Shown here: positions 6,095-13,450 of the stretch, in pieces | Position numbering within the stretch: the first letter of the stretch is position 1 | How the letters are laid out: each line of letters begins with the position of its first letter | Assembly (NCBI GenBank): GCA_017428805.1 | Contig: JAFRQC010000153.1 | Span: 1-13,450, forward strand | Length of the DNA: 13,450 nt | Reading direction: 5' to 3' | Origin: Prevotella sp. | GTDB taxonomy: Bacteria; Bacteroidota; Bacteroidia; Bacteroidales; Bacteroidaceae | Made by a program: the position numbers and the translations under genes | The notes under the pieces: model-generated | The model's database searches: none | The model's input: only the letters and a program-made list of their open reading frames with translations | Told to the model about the DNA's origin: nothing

Positions 6095-6409
6095 TTACAG
6101 CAGTTGTTCGATGGCTTCTGCGATCTTGGCTCTCTGCTGGGCACCCACCAGTTTGTTCACGACCTCTCCGCCCTTGAAGAACAGGATGGTGGGGATGTTG
6201 CGGATACCGTACTCGGCAGCCAGATCCTCGTTTTCCTCTACGTCGCACTTGGCCACAACGGCCTTGCCATCATAGACCTCAGCCAGTTCAGAGATGATGG
6301 GAGACACCATACGGCAGGGACCGCACCAGGTAGCCCAGAAATCTACTACTAACGGCTTATCGCCATTCTTCAGACTCTTGAAATTCTCGCTTGTGATTGT
6401 TACTTCCAT
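6095..6409 (-). CDS. trxA: Thioredoxin
   Basis: A 104-aa single-domain cytoplasmic thioredoxin that reduces protein disulphides. It has the active site WCGPC (Cys29, Cys32) in DFWATWCGPCR, the buried Asp23, and the cis-proline at Pro73 in IPTILFF. There is no signal peptide, so it is a cytoplasmic form. It lies 70 nt downstream of dnaE on the same strand. The gap contains TAGTATTTG at 6466-6474 (minus strand), a weak fit to the Bacteroidetes -7 element with one extra spacer base and no matching TTTG upstream, so an own promoter is possible but unproven. The next gene starts 2 nt after its stop. Confidence 0.96.
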   Translation of the reverse strand: MEVTITSENFKSLKNGDKPLVVDFWATWCGPCRMVSPIISELAEVYDGKAVVAKCDVEENEDLAAEYGIRNIPTILFFKGGEVVNKLVGAQQRAKIAEAIEQLL

Positions 6410-6479
6410 TGTCTTAACTGTTTAAAAATGAATACTTGTATATTTGTTCTCTTGTTATCATCGTGCAAATACTATGCCA

Positions 6480-9400
6480 CTAATTGATCTTATAGTCGAG
6501 CATATCGTGCTGCTCGATATAATCGATGAGGGTATGACGCACATCGACACTGCTGTTCTTGCTATGCAGCAGCACGTGCTTCTCGCCCTTTGAGTCGCGC
6601 AGTTGGAAGAAGAGCTTGGTCTTTCCCGGACAGGAATGAATGATCTCGCTCAGGTCTGCCACGATCTGTTCGTCGAGCTGATCCGCCACCATCGAGATGG
6701 TGATGCGGTCCACAGCGCGTTCCTTCACCGTCTGCAGCAATTCGACATTACTTACCTTCAGTTCCTTCTGGTCGTTGTTATAGAAGCGCGCCTGCATCTT
6801 GCCGGTGACATAGACGGCCGCTCCTTCGATGAACTTGCCGTTCAGGTTCAGCCAGTCGTCGCCGAAGAGCACCAGCTCGCCTGAGCCCTCGAAATCCTCG
6901 AGGGTGACAATACCCCAAGGCTTATTGTTCTTGCCGAATTTCTGCTGCACGCCCGTAACGACGCCTCCCAAAGTGACATCCTCACGATCCTTCAAGGCAG
7001 CACCACGGTCTGCCAATTCGGCACAACGGGTGTTACAGAGGTTGTCGAGAATGACCTTATACTCGTCAAGCGGATGCGCAGAGAGATAGATTCCCACGAG
7101 GTCGCGCTCCTTGTTCAGTCGTTCGATGTCACTCCAGCGTTCATCGGTCTTTGGCACAGGGGGAACAGCAATCTCCACGCCGTCGCCAAAGGCCCCGAAG
7201 AGCGAATTCTGCATCTGAGCCATCTCCTGCTGATAGAGCTGACCATAGCGCACGAGGACATCCAGGAACTGTTCACCCTTGGAATTGACGGCGAAATAGT
7301 CCTCACGACGGATGCCGAAGCTGTCGAAACCACCGCTCAGCGCCAGAGACTCAAAGGCCTTACGGTTGACTGAAGCGAAATTGATGCGCTGGGAAAAGTC
7401 GTAGATATCCTTGTAGGGCCCGTTTTTCTCGCGTTCGGAGATGATGGCCTGAGCCGCCGACTCGCCCATACCCTTGATGGCTCCGAGGCCGAAGCGGATC
7501 TCACCGTGATGGTTCACACCGAACTTCTCGTACGACTCGTTCACATCCGGTCCCAGTGTGGCGATGCCCATCTGCTTGCACTCATCCATCAGCTTCGTAA
7601 TTTCCGTAATCTGATCGCGGCGACGGCTCATAATGGCCGCCATAAACTCTGCAGGATAGTTGGCTTTGAGATAGGCTGTCTGATAGGCCACCCAAGAGTA
7701 GCAGGCGGCGTGCGACTTGTTGAAGGCGTAAGAAGCGAAAGCCTCCCAGTCGCTCCAGATCTTCTCGAGCACCTTCGGATCGTGGCCGTTCCTCACACCG
7801 CCGTCGATGAATTTCGGCTTCATCGCGTCGACGATGTCTTTTTTCTTCTTACCCATCGCCTTACGCAGGGCGTCACTCTCACCTCGGGTGAAGTCGGCCA
7901 GCAGTCGCGAGAGCAACATCACCTGCTCCTGATACACCGTGATGCCATAGGTATCCTTCAGGTATTTCTCCATCACGGGGATATCGTAGGTGATCGGCTC
8001 GTCACCGTGCTTACGACGGATGAACTGCGGGATATAACCCATAGGACCCGGACGATAGAGGGCGTTCATAGCGATGAGATCCTCGAAGACGGTGGGTTTC
8101 AGTTCGCGCAGGTATTTCCGCATACCGTCCGACTCAAACTGGAACGTGCCGACGGTGCGACCTTCCTGATAGAGCTTGTATGTATTGGGATCATCGATGG
8201 GAATGGTATCGAGATCGACCTCGATACCGCGTGTACGCTTGATATTCTCGCAGGCCTCCTTCAACTCCGAAAGCGTCTTCAGGCCGAGGAAGTCCATCTT
8301 GATCAGTCCCGTCGATTCAATCACGTGTCCGTCATACTGCGTGCAGTTCGTCTTCACGCCCTTGAAATCAGGATCGTCGGCGGTAGATACAGGCACCCAG
8401 TCGGAAATCGGGTCGCGGCAGATGATGAAACCACAGGCGTGAATACCCGTTCCTCGCACCGTTCCCTCCAGCATCTTCGCATATTTGATGGTGTTAGAGA
8501 GGTGGGAGTCGTTCGAAGCCTCCGCATCCCGCAGTTCCGGCACATATTTCAGGGCGTTAGGCAGGTTCATCTTCGTTGCCTTGCCGTCAGGACCGTCGGG
8601 CAGACGATCAGGAATAGCCTTACAGAGGGCGTTACTGATGGCGATGGGCACCTTCTCCACACGCGCCACATCCTTGATGGAGTTCTTCGTGGCCATCGTG
8701 GCGTAGGTGATGATATGGGCACAGTTCTCGTGACCGTATTTGTCTTCCACCCATTTCAGCACGCGTCCTCGGCCGTCATCGTCAAAGTCGGTATCGATAT
8801 CGGGAAGTGAGATACGGTCAGGATTGAGGAAACGCTCAAACAGCAGGTCGTACTTCAGCGGGTCGATCTTCGTGATACCTAAGCAGTAAGCCACCACCGA
8901 ACCAGCCGCCGAACCACGTCCGGGTCCTACCATCACACCCAGTTCATCGCGGGCAGAGTTGATGAAGTCCTGCACAATGAGGAAGTAGCCTGGGAAACCC
9001 ATCGTCTTCATAATATGCAGTTCGAACTTCACGCGCTCGACCACTTCGTCGGGTATCGGATCGCCATAACGGCGCTTGGCGCCCTCGTAGGCGAGTTTCG
9101 CCAGATAGTCGGCCTCGAACTTGATGCGGTAGATCTTATCATAGCCGCCCAGCTTCTTGATCTTCTTCTCTCCGTCCTCAGGCGAGAGCTGGTTCTGGCC
9201 GTTCTCGTCGCTCGTGAACTCATCATAGAGCTGCTGTTCGGTGAACTTCTGTCGCCACTCTTCCTCCGTACCGAACTCCTCGGGAATGGGGAAGAACGGC
9301 ATAATGGGGTCGTTGTCGAGGCTGTAGGTCTCCACCTTATTTAATATCTCCAAGGTGTTCGACAGCGCCTCAGGCACATCGCTGAAGATGTCGTTCATCT

Positions 9401-10211
9401 CCTGCTGTGTCTTAAACCACTCCTGCTTCGAATAGAGCATGCGCGTGGGATCGTCGAGATCCTTGCCTGTAGAGAGGCAGAGCAGATGGTCGTGCGCCTC
9501 AGCATTCTCCTTATCGACGAAGTGAGCATCGTTGGTACACACCAGCTTCACGCCGTACTCCTTCGCCAGTTCTATCAGCACCTTGTTAGCCTGCTGCTGC
9601 AAGGGGAAGGTCTCGCGGTTGGCGCGGATGGTGGGATCTTTCACCTCGTGTCGCTGCAACTCGAGATAGTAGTCGTCGCCCCAAAGACGCTTGTGCCACT
9701 CGATGGCCTCACGGGCGCCGGCGATGTCTCCCTTCAGGATCTTCGCAGGCACTTCTCCGGCGATACAGGCAGAACAGACAATCAGATCCTCGTGGTATTT
9801 CTCCAGATCCTTACGGTCTGTACGCGGACGGTTGTAGAAGCCGTCCACCCACGAGTTGCTCACGAGCTTGATCAGGTTCTTATAGCCGTGATAGTTCTTC
9901 GCCAGCACGATGAGATGATAGCCGCCAAGGTCCTCTTTCTGGTCGCGCAGATTCTTGTCACCGCGACGCGCCACATACATCTCACAACCGAAGATGGGCT
10001 TGAAAGGTTCCAAACCGTCTTTCTTGCGCTTTTTGTTCACATCGTTACAGATGTCATGAAATTCCTTAATGCCGAACATATCACCGTGATCGGTGATGGC
10101 CATGCCCCGCATTCCATCGTCAATGGCTTTATTTACAAGCTTCTTGATGCTTGACTGACCATCGAGTATTGAGTAGTATGTATGTACATGCAGATGTACG
10201 AAATCTTCCAT
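6480..10211 (-). CDS. dnaE: DNA polymerase III alpha subunit
   Basis: The 1243-aa replicative polymerase. It has an N-terminal PHP domain with HLHVHT (6-11), DHGDMFG (41-47), GCEMYV, GYHL and CTNDAHF (225-231). The polymerase core has [10 protein letters not shown] (429-438) and PDIDTDF with catalytic Asp471 and Asp473, and the third Asp640 in [12 protein letters not shown]-terminal OB-fold region is recognisable at [15 protein letters not shown]. It is DnaE-type, not PolC. I chose the ATG at 10211, since the product then begins [11 protein letters not shown] as DnaE proteins do. The frame extends 32 codons upstream to 10307, but that part overlaps both divergent promoters. The stop is TAG. 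A matching promoter lies at 10244-10275. Confidence 0.97.
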   Translation of the reverse strand: MEDFVHLHVHTYYSILDGQSSIKKLVNKAIDDGMRGMAITDHGDMFGIKEFHDICNDVNKKRKKDGLEPFKPIFGCEMYVARRGDKNLRDQKEDLGGYHLIVLAKNYHGYKNLIKLVSNSWVDGFYNRPRTDRKDLEKYHEDLIVCSACIAGEVPAKILKGDIAGAREAIEWHKRLWGDDYYLELQRHEVKDPTIRANRETFPLQQQANKVLIELAKEYGVKLVCTNDAHFVDKENAEAHDHLLCLSTGKDLDDPTRMLYSKQEWFKTQQEMNDIFSDVPEALSNTLEILNKVETYSLDNDPIMPFFPIPEEFGTEEEWRQKFTEQQLYDEFTSDENGQNQLSPEDGEKKIKKLGGYDKIYRIKFEADYLAKLAYEGAKRRYGDPIPDEVVERVKFELHIMKTMGFPGYFLIVQDFINSARDELGVMVGPGRGSAAGSVVAYCLGITKIDPLKYDLLFERFLNPDRISLPDIDTDFDDDGRGRVLKWVEDKYGHENCAHIITYATMATKNSIKDVARVEKVPIAISNALCKAIPDRLPDGPDGKATKMNLPNALKYVPELRDAEASNDSHLSNTIKYAKMLEGTVRGTGIHACGFIICRDPISDWVPVSTADDPDFKGVKTNCTQYDGHVIESTGLIKMDFLGLKTLSELKEACENIKRTRGIEVDLDTIPIDDPNTYKLYQEGRTVGTFQFESDGMRKYLRELKPTVFEDLIAMNALYRPGPMGYIPQFIRRKHGDEPITYDIPVMEKYLKDTYGITVYQEQVMLLSRLLADFTRGESDALRKAMGKKKKDIVDAMKPKFIDGGVRNGHDPKVLEKIWSDWEAFASYAFNKSHAACYSWVAYQTAYLKANYPAEFMAAIMSRRRDQITEITKLMDECKQMGIATLGPDVNESYEKFGVNHHGEIRFGLGAIKGMGESAAQAIISEREKNGPYKDIYDFSQRINFASVNRKAFESLALSGGFDSFGIRREDYFAVNSKGEQFLDVLVRYGQLYQQEMAQMQNSLFGAFGDGVEIAVPPVPKTDERWSDIERLNKERDLVGIYLSAHPLDEYKVILDNLCNTRCAELADRGAALKDREDVTLGGVVTGVQQKFGKNNKPWGIVTLEDFEGSGELVLFGDDWLNLNGKFIEGAAVYVTGKMQARFYNNDQKELKVSNVELLQTVKERAVDRITISMVADQLDEQIVADLSEIIHSCPGKTKLFFQLRDSKGEKHVLLHSKNSSVDVRHTLIDYIEQHDMLDYKIN

Positions 10212-10243
10212 CTTTTTCTTTGAATTCTGTTGGTTTTGTGGCT

Positions 10244-10275
10244 CAAAGTTACGCCTATTTCTTGGAATTACCAAA
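10244..10275 (-). promoter_or_regulatory. dnaE promoter (Bacteroidetes -33/-7 type)
   Basis: On the minus strand, TTTG (10275-10272) is followed after exactly 20 nt by TAACTTTG (10251-10244), which fits the TAnnTTTG -7 element. The dnaE ATG is 32 nt further on. Confidence 0.75.
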
Positions 10276-10291
10276 AGAAAAGCGAGAAAAG

Positions 10292-10323
10292 TTTGTAACT
10301 TACGCAAAATTTGTGTACCTTTG
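10292..10323 (+). promoter_or_regulatory. psd promoter (Bacteroidetes -33/-7 type)
   Basis: TTTG (10292-10295) is followed after exactly 20 nt by TACCTTTG (10316-10323), a full match to TAnnTTTG. The psd ATG at 10355 lies 31 nt downstream, leaving a short leader. It probably drives psd, pssA and the DUF4834-like gene. Confidence 0.8.
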
Positions 10324-10354
10324 CACGCAAATAACGGAACAATTAACGAAACGA

Positions 10355-11044
10355 ATGGGAAAAAGGATCAATAAACTGAAAAAGATCAGGATTCACCGCG
10401 AAGGAACACAGGAGCTCATTCTGAGTGCCATCGTCCTGGCGGGCATCGCCTGGTTGCTCCTCCATTTCATAGACTCTGTCATTCCTTTTTGGATCTTCAT
10501 CATCATCTTCGGAACGGTGTGGTTCATGGCCCTGAACTTCTACCGCTGTCCTATCCGCTACTTCAACGGCGACTCCACGAAAATGGTGGTGGCTCCTGCC
10601 GACGGCCGCATCGTGGTCATCGAGGAAGTGGATGAACATGAGTATTTCCACGACAAGCGACTGATGATCTCCATCTTTATGAGTCCCTGGAACGTGCATG
10701 CCAACTGGTTCCCCGTCGATGGAAAGGTGAAGTTCGTCATCCACAAGAACGGCAACTACCATAAGGCCTGGCTGCCGAAAGCCAGTGAGGAGAACGAGCA
10801 CGCCGACGTGATGATCACCACCCCCGAGGGTGAGGATATCCTCGTGCGCCAGATTGCCGGAGCCGTAGCCCGTCGCATCGTCACCTACGCCAAAGAGGGT
10901 GAGGAGTGCTATATCGACGAGCACATGGGCTTCATCAAGCTCGGCTCGCGTGTCGATGTCTTTCTGCCCATCGGCACTGAAGTCTGCTGCCGTATGGATC
11001 AGCCCACCACTGGTGATCAGACGGTGATCGCCAAGCTGAAGTAA
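10355..11044 (+). CDS. psd: Phosphatidylserine decarboxylase (small, Psd-A-like form)
   Basis: A 229-aa membrane-associated enzyme that decarboxylates phosphatidylserine to phosphatidylethanolamine. Two hydrophobic segments lie at about 20-40 and 43-62. The catalytic part starts near [14 protein letters not shown] (78-91) and includes [15 protein letters not shown] (109-123). The self-cleavage site is [10 protein letters not shown]: by family precedent the chain breaks before Ser198, which becomes the pyruvoyl group. The length fits the short Psd family of Bacteroidetes rather than the longer E. coli type. I chose the ATG at 10355 because it follows the promoter. The open frame reaches back to 10151, but that stretch overlaps dnaE and its promoter. 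pssA follows after 35 nt. Confidence 0.95.
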   Translation: MGKRINKLKKIRIHREGTQELILSAIVLAGIAWLLLHFIDSVIPFWIFIIIFGTVWFMALNFYRCPIRYFNGDSTKMVVAPADGRIVVIEEVDEHEYFHDKRLMISIFMSPWNVHANWFPVDGKVKFVIHKNGNYHKAWLPKASEENEHADVMITTPEGEDILVRQIAGAVARRIVTYAKEGEECYIDEHMGFIKLGSRVDVFLPIGTEVCCRMDQPTTGDQTVIAKLK

Positions 11045-11048
11045 TCAT

Positions 11049-11080
11049 AAAGTTCAAAGCTCAAAGCTCAAAGTTCAAAG
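11049..11080 (+). repeat. TTCAAAG heptamer tract abutting the pssA start
   Basis: AAAG is followed by four 7-nt units TTCAAAG, CTCAAAG, CTCAAAG, TTCAAAG (11053-11080). The final G is also the first base of the GTG start codon of pssA. The same repeat, in the same orientation relative to the genes, lies between birA and pyrH. Confidence 0.88.
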
Positions 11081-11769
11081 TGAAGAAGCATATTCCAAAT
11101 ACGATCACGTGTTGCAACCTGATTTCAGGCTGCATCGCCACTTGGTTCGCCTTCCAGAGCGACTACGCAATGGCGCTGCTCTTCATCGTCATCGGAGCCG
11201 TGTTCGACTTCTTCGACGGTATGGTAGCCCGTCTGCTGCATGTCTCCTCCCCCATCGGCAAGGAACTCGACTCGCTGGCAGACGACATCACCTTCGGCTT
11301 TGCACCCTCGGCGATCATCTTCAGTTATCTCTGCTCCTTCCACATCCACCTGCTGTTCATTCCCTTCCTCGCCTTTGTGATGGCCGCCTTCTCGGCCTTA
11401 CGACTGGCGAAGTTCAACCTCGATGAGCGTCAGGCCCTCGGCTTCATCGGACTGCCAACACCTGCCAACGCCCTCTTCTGGGGTTCCCTCGTCGTAGGGC
11501 TCGACCAGAACGGCTACACCTTCGAAGGTCTTGAATGGGTGATCCTCGCAGGAATGTTCATCAGCTGCTACCTGCTCATTGCCGAGATTCCCATGTTCGC
11601 CCTGAAGTTCAAGCATTGGGGCTGGAAGGGCAATGAGATCAAATACATCTTCATCCTCTCGTGCGTACCTATTTTATTATTATTAGGCCTCTTCGGCCTC
11701 GCAGTGATCATCGCCTGGTACGTCATTCTGTCCGTCGCTACCAATAAAACCACTACAAAGCCTGAATAA
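11080..11769 (+). CDS. pssA: CDP-diacylglycerol--serine O-phosphatidyltransferase
   Basis: A 229-aa integral membrane enzyme that makes phosphatidylserine from CDP-diacylglycerol and serine, the step before Psd. The CDP-alcohol phosphatidyltransferase signature is complete: D46-G47-x2-A50-R51-x8-G60-x3-D64-x3-D68, inside FDFFDGMVARLL and GKELDSLADD. Several hydrophobic helices follow. The start is GTG at 11080. The protein then begins MKKHIPNTITCCNLISGC, which is how I recall family members beginning, and there is no nearby ATG. The start codon's G belongs to the upstream repeat tract. The DUF4834-like gene begins 2 nt after the stop. Confidence 0.95.
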   Translation: MKKHIPNTITCCNLISGCIATWFAFQSDYAMALLFIVIGAVFDFFDGMVARLLHVSSPIGKELDSLADDITFGFAPSAIIFSYLCSFHIHLLFIPFLAFVMAAFSALRLAKFNLDERQALGFIGLPTPANALFWGSLVVGLDQNGYTFEGLEWVILAGMFISCYLLIAEIPMFALKFKHWGWKGNEIKYIFILSCVPILLLLGLFGLAVIIAWYVILSVATNKTTTKPE

Positions 11770-11771
11770 TC

Positions 11772-12218
11772 ATGGTTAAATTCATCATCGGCGCCATCAT
11801 CTTCGGACTCATCGCCATCGCCATCATCGTCATGCTCGTCATCAACTTCACCTATCGTGGCGTGAGAAAACTGCGTCAGGAAGTGGAAGACAACTACTAC
11901 CGCAACCAGAAGCAGAAGGAACAGAAGGAGAAAAACCCCTTCGGCGACGACTATTTCAAGAGCAGCAAGGGCGGACGCCGTCAGAGCCGCACACAGGCAC
12001 AGTATGAGCAGCGCGAACAGCCTAAACGCGAGAATCCCTTCGGCGACGATTACTTCAAGGGTGCGCAGCAGGAACAGCCCAAACAGCAGGCAGAGAAAAA
12101 AGACACTGCCCGTAAGACAACTACGAGCAGTGGTGTAACAATTATCGACGATCGCGACCAGGAGCGCAAGATCTTCGACCACTCCGACGGCGAATACGTC
12201 GAGTTCGAGGAGGTCTAA
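11772..12218 (+). CDS. DUF4834-like single-pass membrane protein
   Basis: A 148-aa protein with one strongly hydrophobic N-terminal helix (about 4-25), then a basic and Gln/Lys-rich cytosolic-looking tail. The motif NPFGDDYFK occurs twice, at 55-63 and 88-96. The C-terminus is acidic (DHSDGEYVEFEEV). The shape and position after pssA match the uncharacterised Bacteroidetes family DUF4834 as I remember it; function is unknown. It starts 2 nt after the pssA stop, so it is almost certainly cotranscribed with the phosphatidylethanolamine genes, which suggests but does not prove an envelope role. The REP-like repeat begins 3 nt after its stop. Confidence 0.8.
   Translation: MVKFIIGAIIFGLIAIAIIVMLVINFTYRGVRKLRQEVEDNYYRNQKQKEQKEKNPFGDDYFKSSKGGRRQSRTQAQYEQREQPKRENPFGDDYFKGAQQEQPKQQAEKKDTARKTTTSSGVTIIDDRDQERKIFDHSDGEYVEFEEV
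11934..12059 (+). repeat. Duplicated NPFGDDYFK coding motif
   Basis: Codons 55-63 (11934-11960) and 88-96 (12033-12059) encode the same nine residues with different synonymous codons. This suggests selection on the peptide rather than a recent DNA duplication. Confidence 0.85.
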
Positions 12219-12221
12219 TTT

Positions 12222-12263
12222 CCCCTCCTGAGTAGGAGGGGTTAGGGGTGGTCTGATCAGCCT
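12222..12263 (+). repeat. REP-like palindromic repeat at the DUF4834-pyrH convergent junction
   Basis: The stem CCCCTCCT/AGGAGGGG with loop GAGT (12222-12241) is followed by the tail TTAGGGGTGGTCTGATCAGCCT. It matches the reverse complement of 5722-5762 with one extra T. It fills the whole gap between two convergent genes (stops at 12218 and 12268). Confidence 0.88.
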
Positions 12264-12267
12264 ATCC

Positions 12268-12978
12268 TTACGGATGCACCAACGTTCCGATCTGTTCCCC
12301 GTCCATCACCTTCTTCAGGTTTCCTACCACATCCATATTAAACACGTAGATGGGCAGGTTGTTGTCCTGACACATACAGACGGCTGAGAGATCCATCACC
12401 TTCAGTCCGCGCGCCAGTACCTCCTTATACGTGATATCCTCAAACTTCGTGGCCGTTGGATCTTTCTCCGGATCGGCGGTATAGATACCGTCCACACGCG
12501 TACCCTTCAGCATCACCTCTGCCTCGATCTCCACACCACGCAGACTGGAGCCCGTGTCTGTGGTAAAGTAAGGCTGTCCTGTGCCGGCAGAGAAGATGCA
12601 CACATAACCCTGCTCCATCGCCTCGATGGCCTTCCACTTCGTGTAGAACTCACCGATGGGCTCCATACGGATGGCTGTCAGCACCTTGTTCTTCACACCA
12701 ACGGCTCCCAAAGCTGACGACAAAGCCAGCGAGTTGATCACCGTTGCACACATACCCATCTGGTCACCTTTCACACGGTCGAAACCCTTCTGCGAACCAC
12801 TCAGCCCACGGAAGATGTTACCGCCACCGATCACAATGCCGATCTGGACACCCATCTCAGCCACTTCCTTGATCTGCTTGGCATAGTCACTCAGACGCTC
12901 AGGGTCGATACCGTAACCCTGCTTTCCCATCAGGCTCTCGCCCGACAACTTCAATAGAATTCTCTTAAATCTTGCCAT
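12268..12978 (-). CDS. pyrH: Uridylate (UMP) kinase
   Basis: A 236-aa cytoplasmic kinase of the amino acid kinase fold that phosphorylates UMP to UDP in pyrimidine nucleotide synthesis. Visible motifs are LLKLSGESL (8-16, with Lys10), VIGGGNIFRG (49-58), KGDQMGM (70-76) with the UMP-contacting Asp, AGTGQPYFTTDT (131-142) and VDGIYTADPEKDP (162-174). Length and motifs are typical of bacterial PyrH. It starts at ATG 12978 and follows birA on the same strand after a 39-nt gap almost filled by the TTCAAAG tract. There is no clear own promoter in that gap. Confidence 0.97.
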   Translation of the reverse strand: MARFKRILLKLSGESLMGKQGYGIDPERLSDYAKQIKEVAEMGVQIGIVIGGGNIFRGLSGSQKGFDRVKGDQMGMCATVINSLALSSALGAVGVKNKVLTAIRMEPIGEFYTKWKAIEAMEQGYVCIFSAGTGQPYFTTDTGSSLRGVEIEAEVMLKGTRVDGIYTADPEKDPTATKFEDITYKEVLARGLKVMDLSAVCMCQDNNLPIYVFNMDVVGNLKKVMDGEQIGTLVHP

Positions 12979-12987
12979 AATTTTATA

Positions 12988-13019
12988 CTTTGAACTTTGA
13001 GCTTTGAACTTTGAACTTT
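12988..13019 (-). repeat. TTCAAAG heptamer tract between birA and pyrH
   Basis: On the minus strand, AAAG is followed by TTCAAAG, TTCAAAG, CTCAAAG and TTCAAAG, ending 9 nt before the pyrH ATG. The first bases overlap the birA stop codon (TAA, 13020-13018). It is nearly the same sequence as the tract between psd and pssA. Confidence 0.88.
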
Positions 13020-13450
13020 ATGAAAACACTACCTCCTTGAAGGCGTACATTCTTGCTTTGCCTTCGGCGTCGAGGAGCACGAGGCGGCCATCGTCGAGCA
13101 CATTCAGCACCTTCGCCTCAAAGGCACCCTTGCTGTCGCGGAAAGGATACATTCCCTCCTTGCGGTAGAGTCTGCTGCGATAGGCTTCTGCCAGCGCCTC
13201 AGGCTCCATTGCCATAGCCTCAGACAACGCCTTCAGAAACGCCTGCAGCAGCGCTTCACGGTCTGTCTCCTTACCCGTCAGTTGTATGATCGACACTGGG
13301 TTCGGCGCATCGCTCAGGAACGCCTTTTGGTTCACGTTCAGCCCGATGCCCACGATACTTTCGTCGATGATCCGCCCCCACAGCATGTTCTCGATCAGGA
13401 TACCGCAGATCTTTCGGTCGCCCACATAGATGTCGTTCGGCCATTTGATC
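13018..13450 (-). CDS. birA: Biotin--[acetyl-CoA-carboxylase] ligase, 3' part only
   Basis: The C-terminal 143 codons of biotin protein ligase, which forms biotinyl-AMP and transfers biotin to the carboxylase carrier lysine. The reading frame runs off the right edge. The conserved motif IKWPNDIYVGDRKICGIL is seen at 13449-13396, with the catalytic Lys of KWPND, followed by GIGLNVNQ, also diagnostic. A small C-terminal domain follows (about the last 45 residues). A GTG at 13425 lies inside the conserved motif, so it is not the start. Whether an N-terminal HTH regulatory domain exists cannot be seen here. Confidence 0.93.
   Translation of the reverse strand, partial: IKWPNDIYVGDRKICGILIENMLWGRIIDESIVGIGLNVNQKAFLSDAPNPVSIIQLTGKETDREALLQAFLKALSEAMAMEPEALAEAYRSRLYRKEGMYPFRDSKGAFEAKVLNVLDDGRLVLLDAEGKARMYAFKEVVFS

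Noticed and set aside
6093..6248. Upstream extension of the 107-aa gene
   Set aside because: The extra 52 codons lie within trxA in another frame and read as Arg/Gly/His-rich shadow sequence. The ATG at 6092 fits the tight operon spacing.
6466..6474. TAGTATTTG as a trxA promoter
   Set aside because: It has three spacer bases instead of two and no TTTG at the right distance upstream. It is noted only as a weak possibility.
7506..8810. A 434-codon plus-strand frame opposite dnaE
   Set aside because: It is a shadow of dnaE's conserved polymerase core. The translation is low in recognisable motifs and rich in His/Arg/Val, as expected for a reverse-complement frame.
10212..10307. 32-codon N-terminal extension of dnaE
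   Set aside because: It covers the promoter elements of dnaE itself, and DnaE proteins start close to the HLHVHT motif, as from ATG 10211.
10151..10354. 68-codon N-terminal extension of psd
   Set aside because: It overlaps the start of dnaE and both promoters. The ATG at 10355 lies 31 nt after a consensus -7 element.

Overview
The window looks like a chromosomal segment of a Bacteroidales bacterium, most likely Prevotella-like. Three things suggest this. Two promoters match the Bacteroidetes consensus (TTTG, 20 nt, TAnnTTTG). Several genes are typical of the phylum: a PorX-type response regulator/PglZ protein, a PorW/SprE-type TPR lipoprotein and a DUF4834-like protein. Many short tandem repeats also sit between genes. 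I see no tRNA, rRNA, CRISPR array, insertion sequence or phage gene. The genes themselves are mostly housekeeping.

Layout: (1) 1-5614, plus strand: the 3' end of aroA, a long reading frame joining a small Cys-rich membrane segment to a PorW/SprE-like lipoprotein, then porX and tsaE. (2) 5615-5768: a convergent junction holding two facing copies of a REP-like palindromic repeat. (3) 5769-10211, minus strand: dnaE, then trxA, then an unrecognised 107-aa acidic protein. (4) 10212-10354: a divergent promoter region with one well-formed promoter on each strand. (5) 10355-12218, plus strand: psd, pssA and a DUF4834-like membrane protein. (6) 12222-12263: a second convergent junction with another copy of the same REP-like repeat. 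(7) 12268-13450, minus strand: the 3' part of birA, then pyrH.

How the genes work together: the PorW-like lipoprotein and PorX are both tied by family to the type IX secretion system, one as an envelope component and one as its cytoplasmic regulator. Psd and PssA catalyse consecutive steps of phosphatidylethanolamine synthesis (CDP-diacylglycerol to phosphatidylserine to phosphatidylethanolamine). The other genes serve aromatic amino acid synthesis, tRNA t6A modification, replication, redox balance, UMP phosphorylation and biotinylation.

The most unusual feature is the density of small repeats. There is a REP-like palindrome at both convergent gene ends. A long imperfect hairpin has a 22-nt sequence repeated elsewhere in the window. 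Tracts with 7-, 8- or 9-nt periods abut or overlap stop and start codons. The PorW-like reading frame also contains four repeat tracts of the kind otherwise seen between genes, one of which looks like the source of an in-frame gene fusion.
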